Assembly: GCA_017311315.1 (NCBI GenBank)
Contig: CM029617.1
Location: 1,592,681-1,656,680, forward strand
Direction of reading: 5' to 3'
From: Dendrocalamus latiflorus
Lineage: Eukaryota > Streptophyta > Magnoliopsida > Poales > Poaceae
DNA: 64,000 nt
Shown here: in pieces, positions 57,201 through 64,000 of the stretch
Position numbering within the stretch: the stretch's first letter is position 1
Layout: each line of letters opens with the position of its first letter
Translations under genes and position numbers: made by a program
The notes under the pieces: generated by a model
The model's database searches: none
The model's input: only the letters and a program-made list of their open reading frames with translations
Told to the model about the DNA's origin: nothing

Positions 57201-58308
57201 ATTGGTGTGCAGAAAAAAGTGCTAGAACAATCTTTGGGAGTCTCGAGAACTATTTTTGCAAAGTGATCTAATACAAGTATAAGCTCAAGAAGTTTATATT
57301 TAAAGTCGTATTGTTGCTCAAAAGGGTTATATTTGTTTGTCTCCACTTTCCACTCTTTATTTGCTTATTGACAAGTCTTATATTTTTTTGGGTTTTTTAA
57401 GGTTAGTTTGTATTTGTGGCTGAGTGCAGACTACGCTCCTTCCTTGTAATGGCATTTTAACACGATCCCCTGTTTTCCTTGTTTCAGTGAAGCAAAATTC
57501 ATGCTTTTTACCAGAGTCTTCTCCCATATCAGCAATGCCAAATGGTGTAATGCGCAATGGAGGTTCGAGTGGTGTAGTAGATGGCACACCATCTAGTGAT
57601 CAACTAATTTATGCTGGTAAAGACATTCATGGTCTTCATAGTGGCATTGATGCTTCAACTAGTCTGCTGTCAGCCCAGAATGCATCTGCTGTGCTGTTTG
57701 GTGCAGACAATGGGACAACAATAAAGACAGAGTCAGGCTATTCGAGCAATGCTGATTTTGCTTTCTGCGGGAATGCTTTCCTTGAATCATGCCAATCAAT
57801 TGGTGATGCCTCTGGTGGTTCCTTTAGCAGCTCAGAGTTGAATGGGCAACCACTGAATGATTCAATTTTGGACATTGAATCATCATCATTTGGCTTCTTG
57901 AACCAGATTCCCCGAAATTTTAGTTTTTCAGACTTAACAGAGGATTTCAGCCAAAGTGCAGGTACATTCTAGTAATATTGCCGAGTTCTTTTTTTTTTTC
58001 TTTCCCTACCCTATCGTTGGGTGTATACATTGTTTTTCTTCTTGTGGGTTATCTGCAGAAATATTAGACAATTATGGTAAGTCACCATTCCTTGCTTCTG
58101 AACCAAATAACTTCTCGCATTCTACATGTGGAGAACATACAGGTAAACTATTTTCCTCCCGTTGTTTCCTATTCACAGCCAACCATGATAATAGCACATA
58201 CCACCACCGCTACCATCTCTTCTCCCTGCGGTTGATGGTTCTGTTGCATTAGTTCGTTTGCGCGCATGTATTTACTTTTGGTTAATTCATGCTGCGTCTG
58301 CAGGTTGA
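54278..58308 (+). CDS. Plant-specific protein of the A_thal_3526 / TIGR01589 family
   Basis: Six exons: 54278-54325, 54660-54765, 56907-57086, 57488-57961, 58059-58142 and 58304-58308, giving 298 aa. All have GT/AG sites and one frame; the last exon carries only the end of the final Gly codon and the stop. Residues about 13-80 form the conserved domain (SRQDIQLVQNLIERCLQLYM; EVVDTLS; IEPSFTELVWQKLEEENREF; FFKAYYLRLMLKNQI), predicted helical. The C-terminal two thirds are Ser/Asn-rich and look disordered. The family is widespread in land plants, sometimes mis-annotated as angiotensin-converting enzyme 2, and its function is unknown to me. Intron 2 is 2.1 kb and contains retroelement remnants. 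Confidence 0.88.
55942..56061 (-). mobile_element. TRIM/copia-type short LTR with primer-binding site in intron 2
   Basis: A 107-bp LTR-like unit (55955-56061) reads on the minus strand from TGTTAGACATG to TTCCAACA. Immediately after it on that strand lies TAGCATCAGAGCT (55942-55954), close to the initiator-Met tRNA primer-binding site TGGTATCAGAGC. GC-rich, gag-free sequence extends leftward to about 55620. No 3' LTR copy was found, so the element is truncated. Confidence 0.65.
56395..56781 (+). mobile_element. Gypsy-type LTR 3' portion in intron 2
   Basis: AT-rich AATTTGAATTT/AAATTTGAA-dominated sequence ending AGGATGTTACA, the mirror of the TGTAACAyCC starts noted elsewhere. Such AT-rich tails are typical of the 3' part of this LTR class. 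The 5' limit is approximate. Confidence 0.45.
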
Positions 58309-59173
58309 GCAGCTATCTGCCATTTGTACATATTTGTTTGGGCAAGCAAATCTCCATTGGAGAACTTCAGCAACTTTTGTGTTAGCTTTTCGTTTGTTAG
58401 TTCTATTGTCTTCTAATGTGGTAGTTTGGGATGAGTTGCCTCTACATCAGAGGATATAGTAGATTTGCCTTCCTGTATGCTTGCTGATGGTATTGTAGTT
58501 GTGCATTGTACATTGAAGTGGTTCTGTAAAATAGCTGTGATGTTGAATCTGCGGTCTATTGGTTCATGTTCTTGTCTGGCATGTACAACAGAAAGTTCCA
58601 TTAATTCCAAGTGAATGCCCAAAACCCATGTTTAGTTTGTGATAGCTATTTGACCATATCCAACCGCAACACTAGCAGGACGGCACACACGATGTGTCAT
58701 CTTGATGGTTAGTTGCTCGTTGATTTGTCATTACAACCACACATGGTACTGTCAGTATCAGCATGAACATTGCATACCTTGCTTTCGTATATCATATTGC
58801 AAGTTAATGATAAAAACAGATAGAAGCATCAATTGCCTGCAAATGAACGCTAGACAAAAAAAAAAGGGGTACTTTTGCTTTATTTCCTAATGCATTGCAA
58901 AGAATTTCTTGATACGAACGGTGCGTTTTACATTCCAAGGGAAGACAACACAGGGGGAATCAGGGAATGGCTATGCTCGCAGATTATTGCCTGAAGTATC
59001 GGTTACGATACCCTCGTAGAAGAAGATTCACAGCTGCCGAATCCACACATACATATCCATCTTGTGCAAAAAAGAGTACTGCTTGCCTCGAGACACTAGA
59101 GGCCAGTGCTTCAAGGAAAACATGATCCATCTACTCGCGTACGTTGTCACTTTGGTCAACCAATTCATTTGTA
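58309..59173. other. 3' UTR and convergent intergenic region
   Basis: The downstream end of the preceding gene meets the 3' end of the minus-strand MPH2-like gene. The first 350 bp are likely 3' UTR. Nothing else recognised. Confidence 0.4.
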
Positions 59174-60532
59174 TCAGAAGCCTTTGAGCTGGCCACCCAA
59201 CCCGGCCAACGCTACCCATTTCTCTAACGCTGTCGCGGACGACACAAACGCCGACTTGGAGGACTCAACGTCACGCTTGTTCACTGCAACAGAAGGAAAA
59301 TGGATAACTCTGAGAAAAATTGGAAGTTTGGAACTAGCTAGGTAATTCAGATACCTGGCTCCGCTCAAAACGGCTTAGGCTACTGGTTTCTGATTTATTT
59401 TTCACCATTCAACAATTTCATCTTTTTCTGGTTTTTGTTTTTTTAGCTTTTTGGTCGGTTCTTTTCCCTGTGTTTGTGTGTACTGTCCGTGATGGGCTAA
59501 CTTATTTTTTTTCTATTTTTAAATTTAATTACGCTAAATAAGCCACCATCAGCTACAGTGCAATTTCGGTCAGCTGCAATACTTTTCAGCCATAAGCCAC
59601 TCAAAAAAATCATTTTGAGCACCGTGTGTGAGCGCGCTCGCTCTAGCCAACTCATTAAGTCTAGACACAGGGGCAAACGCATATGTATGTACCTGATGTA
59701 AATAAGGAGGCCAACGAGGAATTGAAGCTATCAACCACATCATTCTCCTCTGGGCTAGAGCTAAGCTGTTATACATGCAGCGATTGAAACAGGTGAAAAA
59801 TGTACTCGAGGAGGAAATCAAAGCCTCCATGTAAATTAAAGAGAAGCAAATTAACCAGGATGGAGAGGAAACAAAAACCTGTATCTGTGCTGTAGCTGGC
59901 TTACCTTGGAGAAAGCTGCATTGATGTTCTGCACCCACTGAGCATCAGAGTTTGGGCCCAGGACACTGCTTGCAGCAGGGAGGTCATTCTTGTCAATGGC
60001 CTGCCCTACCTTGCTCAGCTTGTAGATGAGGTCCTGCAAATATCCTGTGGTTTGTAAATTGTAATTATTAAACTACAGTATTATTACTACTATTGTACGC
60101 AAAGCATCAGAGATTAATTAATTATTGAGAAGGCAAACTACATGAGCTACGTACTCTAATGAACTGACCTGTCTCGGTGCCTGAGGAGCTGATGATGCCT
60201 TGCTTCTGGAGCCGTTTCTTCCTGTCCTCCTTGACGCGCTCCAGCAGCTCGACGTCGTCGTCCGCCTCCAGGATGGCGGCCTGCGAGGCGGCGGGGGAGA
60301 AGGAGGCGGCGAGGGCGGCGAGCAGGCACGACGCCAGGCCGCTCCGCCTCCCGACGACGACGGCGGCGCCGTCACGCCGATCTTGGCAGCATTTGGTGCT
60401 GATGCCTCTGAAAGATATGGCTTTCTTGGCTGAAGGAAGAGAATGCTGCTCCGGCAACTCCTGAGCCGCCGACGCCTTGGACGCCGCGGCGCATCCGGCA
60501 AAAGTCCATGCTTCGGTAACAATGGCCACCAT
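59174..60532 (-). CDS. MPH2: Thylakoid lumenal 16.5 kDa protein (MPH2-like)
   Basis: Minus-strand gene with four exons: 60169-60532, 59905-60044, 59693-59765 and 59174-59283. They join in frame to 228 aa. The start at 60532 (MVAIVTEAW) is preferred; an in-frame ATG at 60562 would add ten residues. The N-terminus is a chloroplast transit peptide followed by a thylakoid signal with twin arginines (R62-R63), a hydrophobic core and an ASQA cleavage site near residue 85, so Tat-type import into the lumen is likely. The mature part reads ILEADDDVELLERVKEDRKK, then YLQDLIYKLSKVGQAIDKND, and ends VALAGLGGQLKGF, as in Arabidopsis TL16.5/MPH2, a factor for photosystem II turnover under high light. Intron 3 contains a MITE. 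Confidence 0.9.
59370..59600 (+). mobile_element. MITE family 1, copy D (in intron 3 of the MPH2-like gene)
   Basis: Shares the ATTTATTTTTCACCATTCAA, TTTGGTCGGTTCTTTTCCC and AATAAGCCACCATCAGCTAC blocks with the other copies. It is shorter than copies A and C and its ends are approximate. Confidence 0.6.
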
Positions 60533-60597
60533 CGGACGATCGATTTGACTAGATGGATTCAATTCTTGTTTTCAATTCTTGTTTCCCTCGGGACGAA

Positions 60598-60621
60598 GCA
60601 GCAGCAGCAGCAGCAGCAAAG
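60598..60621 (+). repeat. (AGC)n microsatellite in the MPH2-like gene 5' flank
   Basis: About seven AGC units followed by AAAGC units, about 70 bp upstream of the MPH2-like ATG on the minus strand, so probably in its 5' UTR or core promoter. Confidence 0.85.
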
Positions 60622-60921
60622 CAAAGCGCTGTAGTGCTGTGGACAAAACGTACGAAGCACGCGTGGCTGGTCCGGTGGATCGATTGTTGTATTCCCTTAT
60701 CTTGAGAATCTTGCTGCGAGCGTCCCAGCCACAAACAAGTTAGCCTGAGTCGAGTCCTTATGGACACCAAGCACTTCAGATACGTACGTGAGTGACACTT
60801 GCACCGTAATTGGCTGGCCTTTGATATGAACCTCCTGTCCTGGTGTGCACGCACATAAACAAGTGAAGACCACACTGGCAAGTACACCCGCAGTCCGAGC
60901 TGATCTGAGGTGGCCCTCCAT

Positions 60922-61165
60922 TGGCCTGAAATAAGCTAATTTATTGCTAAAATTACATTGTAATTGATGATAATTTATTTGGCGTAACTAAATTTAAAAA
61001 AATTTAAAAACAGAAGAAAAAAAACATGTTAGCCCATCATAGACAATGCAAACGAATACTGGAAAAAAGCTAAAAAAGCCAAAAGGTTAGCAAAAGATGA
61101 AATTTAAGAATGATGAAAAATAAGTTAGAAGGTCAAGCCGAAACGAGTGGTACCTAAATGCAAAA
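60922..61165 (-). mobile_element. MITE family 1, copy E
   Basis: Reverse orientation: TTTATTTGGCGTAACTAAAT, TTAGCCCATCATAGACAATG and AGAATGATGAAAAATAAGTT correspond to copies A-D. The ends are approximate. It lies upstream of the MPH2-like gene. Confidence 0.6.
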
Positions 61166-61700
61166 CGGCCCAAATGAACAGTACGTAGAAGTAGTACAAC
61201 GGACAGGTTAATTGTGATCGACTTTGCTCGACCGGTTAATTGTTTTGTACTAAATTTCTGTGCTCATGTTCATGGACAGTACGTGTTGGCTGAGTACAAA
61301 TTTCACAATGATAGTATCCCTCTTTTTTTTGTTTGCTAATCGTAATAGAAAGCTCTATATCCTTGCATACTCAATCTCAAAAGAGGAAAGTTGCAGAAAC
61401 AATGAAAGTAATTTATTTTTGGAATTAATGTCTTCAAACTGTTCTTAATTTCTTGTGCATGTAGTTCCTAATTCTTATAATCTCGGGTGCAATTAATGCA
61501 GATCCCGTAGATTTGATTTGATATATAAATCCAACAGGTTGATTAATTTCCAGCCAAACGGCAATCAGACGCCGCTGTTGCCATCGCCTCCATAAAATCT
61601 ACAGACTCCATAGCAGACCATGCATGCATACATGGTATCTCTCAAATTAATTCTTCATATCTCATCAAAAATAATGCTCGATATCTCACCAAAGTTCCAC

Positions 61701-61708
61701 TATATAAG
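61701..61708 (+). promoter_or_regulatory. TATA box of the DUF239 gene
   Basis: TATATAAG, with the DUF239 ATG 82 bp downstream of its last base. Spacing and sequence fit a plant core promoter. Confidence 0.6.
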
Positions 61709-61789
61709 TTAAGTTTTGCTTTGCCCTGGGCGGGTTTGCTATCGTTTTCTATTGTAATCCGCCATTCATACTGCTGTAGTGTTGTGTCG

Positions 61790-62298
61790 ATGGATAGAAG
61801 AATTGTGCTGCTGGTCGCCGTGGCCCTGTGCTTGCTGTTTCTTGCCCCTGCAGGTACCAATGGCGGCCGGTTCTACACTCTGAACAAAGATCAAGCCGAT
61901 CCAAAGCCATCCGTGAACGAATCGTACTCGATCCGACAATTGATCGATCATGTTTCACCACTAGCTGATGATCAATCTGGTGTCCCGGTGACTTACGTGA
62001 GTTTTCTATTCGTCTTTATCTCTCTGTCTACTTGTCTTTATGCAAAAAAAAAAAATGACATTTTTGTTGTATGACATATACAGTTTGCAGTGTATGACAC
62101 CAGATCGGAAGGATCAGATGGTTACTACGGGTTCATCGCGACAATGGACGTCTATGGCTTCTCGCTGAGCCATGATCAGCTCAGCTTGGCCTCGTTTTGG
62201 ATGGTCGATGCAGGAGATGGTGCAATATCCAGCTTGAACAACATTCAGATCGGTTGGGAAGTACGTGCCTGGTGATCAATATACTCATTACATGCATA

Positions 62299-62377
<79 letters not shown>

Positions 62378-63439
62378 TCTTACACGACTATATATATAGG
62401 CAATTAATCCGTGCTTGTTCCATCTTCTTGTTAGGTTTCACCATTTCTGTACGGTGATTCGCGCACTCATTTCTTTGTTATTTGGACGGTGAGTGATGAG
62501 TCCCTGCAGTTTGGACTAAAATAGTTGCCCTCGCAACATGTCTCCTAATTTGTGCAATTTCTCTTGCATTATGGGGGCAATAATATTTCTTTTGATTCCT
62601 GTCTGATTTTCATAGAGCGATGGGTTCCAAAAGACGGGCTGCTACAATATGAAGTGCCCAGGGTTTAAGCCTGAAACTGGCGCAACCATAGTTCCGGGGG
62701 ACATCATTGATCCGGTCTCTCAACCCAATGGAGCCAAGCAAAATATTACACTGAAAGTGCTCAAGGTACGTACGTATCATGCTAACCTGTACAATTAAAT
62801 TAAATTAAAGCGGATGTTTTCTTCCTAACTATCATCCAAAATTTTAACCATTAGATTAGAGATCAAGAGGTTTCTGGTTTTTAAAGGGAGAGATTTTTTT
62901 CAAGGAGGAGGCAGAATTCAAGGGGGAGAAGGGAGAATTCATGACCATTGAATCTTTAATCCAATAGTTCCAAATCTAGATGATAGTTAGGAAGAAAACA
63001 TTCGAATGATGTTTAACAAAACCCTTAAATGAATGATATAGTGATCATGCATGCATGGTTGATGAAATGTGCGCAGGACAGCGCATCAGGAGACTGGCTG
63101 GTGCACTACGGGCTTAACAACCGGGATCCTGCATTGATCGGCCGTTTCCCCAGGTCCCTGTTCACCGGCGGCTTGGCGGACAAGGCGATGCACATCCGGT
63201 TCGGCGGCGCGGTGACGACTCGCGCGGCGAGCCTTGCTCCGATGGGCAGCGGGTACCTTCCGATGAACACCGTCGCCGCGTCGATCAGCGACATCCAGTT
63301 CATCGACCGGACTGGACAGGCTTGGCCTGTGAAGCAGGACCTGCCTAGCTCTGTAACCAATGGGACCGCCTACGCCGTCGATCCCATGGTCGATGGCCGT
63401 TTCTTCTACGGTGGCCCCTTGCGGCCGGTGGCGACGTGA
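61790..63439 (+). CDS. DUF239 / neprosin-like secreted protein, probably not catalytic
   Basis: Five exons: 61790-61996, 62084-62260, 62435-62488, 62616-62765 and 63077-63439, giving 316 aa. All introns are phase 0 with GT/AG sites. The N-terminus is a signal peptide (RRIVLLVAVALCLLFLAPAG). Residues about 70-300 are the DUF239/neprosin domain: YYGFIATMDVYGFSLSHDQL, SPFLYGDSRTHFFVIWTSDG, GCYNMKCPGF and a GDWLVHYG block. Most family members have a longer N-terminal activation region; only about 45 residues separate signal and domain here. Neprosin is a glutamic endopeptidase; the positions I associate with its two catalytic Glu read IQIGW (usually IEAGW-like) and GSGYLPMN (usually GSGHFPxEGFGKA). 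I infer a binding or inactive protein. Confidence 0.85.
62300..62377 (+). repeat. (TATC)n microsatellite in intron 2 of the DUF239 gene
   Basis: About 19-20 uninterrupted TATC/TCTA tetranucleotide units, likely length-polymorphic. Confidence 0.95.
62810..63005. mobile_element. Fold-back MITE in intron 4 of the DUF239 gene
   Basis: Long terminal inverted repeats: ATGTTTTCTTCCTAACTATC on the left and, reverse complemented, the same string from the right arm (GATAGTTAGGAAGAAAACAT). The inverted similarity continues inward (CCATTAGATTAGAGATCAA against its opposite arm). It is non-coding; the superfamily is undecided as no clean target duplication was found. A diverged single arm occurs near 19300. 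Confidence 0.7.
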
Positions 63440-64000
63440 TCTCGCAGAGGTTGTGAATTGTGATTCCCATGAAAACAATATGCTGTTGAACAATGTGCGG
63501 TTTAAGCAAGAAATTAAATATATTTTCAGAATTATAAATGAGCAACAAAGCATGTTTTCAGCAGAATTTAAATGACAAGAGCACTATTAAAATAATTGAA
63601 AGAACACAATTCAATTCCAAGTCATTTTTATATGAAATCATACTTAACAAGGCCACTCAAATTAAATGAACAATTAGTATAATATTCAAGTTGTTATTTA
63701 GATGGTTTGCTCTCAGATGTCGGGTTGCTCTTCTTTAAAACAGAACAAGGCATCTTCACAACAATTGATTTAAGTCTAATCAATGATTAAAATGACAATC
63801 TCTAGATATTCTTCTAGTTTGAGTTAAATTTCTTGCCACAATAATCAATTACAATTCAAGATAATTAAGAGGTAATGAATGGCACTTTCAGAAGCTATGC
63901 TATAAATAAGTAAACCGCTAAAATAGCAGCATATGTGTGTGTATAACCATAGCAGATTATAGCTTCGGCAAGAATAGAACATCAACTTTAATTGGTACAC
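63440..64000. other. 3' flank of the DUF239 gene, nothing else recognised
   Basis: AT-rich sequence. The first 100-150 bp are likely 3' UTR. No further exon or element is supported to the window end. Confidence 0.4.

Noticed and set aside
59570..59938. 122-codon minus-strand frame between MPH2-like exons
   Set aside because: It spans exon-intron boundaries of the MPH2-like gene in the wrong frame; the spliced model gives the known protein.

Overview
This window looks like nuclear DNA of a grass, most likely a panicoid. The evidence is intron-containing genes with very GC-rich coding exons, grass-type gene families (GT61/DUF563 xylan glycosyltransferases, F-box-DUF295, PLS-DYW PPR, DUF239/neprosin) and dense Tourist, hAT and Helitron elements plus LTR debris. 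No organism name can be proved from the sequence alone.

Layout: 1-4.7 kb is gene-free repeat debris (a 29-bp tandem array, two copia-like 3' ends, a 282-bp hAT MITE with a perfect 8-bp target duplication). At 4.7-11.0 kb lies a five-exon GARP transcription factor with a type-B-response-regulator-like receiver whose phospho-acceptor Asp is Glu. At 12.1-13.6 kb is an intronless F-box-DUF295 gene. A GT61 glycosyltransferase sits at 19.9-21.3 kb and a second, divergent one on the same strand at 40.9-42.6 kb. Between them is a TE-dominated block: a tandem LTR-internal-LTR-internal-partial-LTR array of a minus-strand Sirevirus-like copia element (23.8-28.2 kb), a 1.07-kb Tourist-type element carrying a CCTCCG-rich minisatellite, a truncated MATE transporter gene, and a probable 5.4-kb Helitron (34680-40110).

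The Helitron is the most interesting structure. It has a TC 5' end, a hairpin plus CTAG 3' end, and an A/T insertion site. It carries fragments of at least three unrelated host genes in the same orientation: a Rab11/RabA exon that has lost its P-loop, two PP2A catalytic-subunit exons, and seven consecutive exons of a plastid-type ABCF5 gene that keep frame and splice sites.

The right part holds an intact DYW-type PPR gene (47.7-49.9 kb), then pseudogene debris (gypsy RNase H, an antisense mitochondrial dicarboxylate carrier fragment, a decayed PPR gene). Next come a six-exon gene of the plant-specific A_thal_3526/TIGR01589 family whose second intron is swollen by retroelement insertions, a minus-strand thylakoid lumenal 16.5-kDa (MPH2-like) gene, and a DUF239/neprosin-like gene that appears to have lost both catalytic glutamates. 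The genes do not form a pathway; apart from the two GT61 paralogues this is an ordinary eukaryotic neighbourhood. Two short MITE families (five and three copies) recur across the window. I saw no tRNA, rRNA, CRISPR or organellar insertion. Exon boundaries were placed by eye from GT/AG sites, reading frame and family homology.
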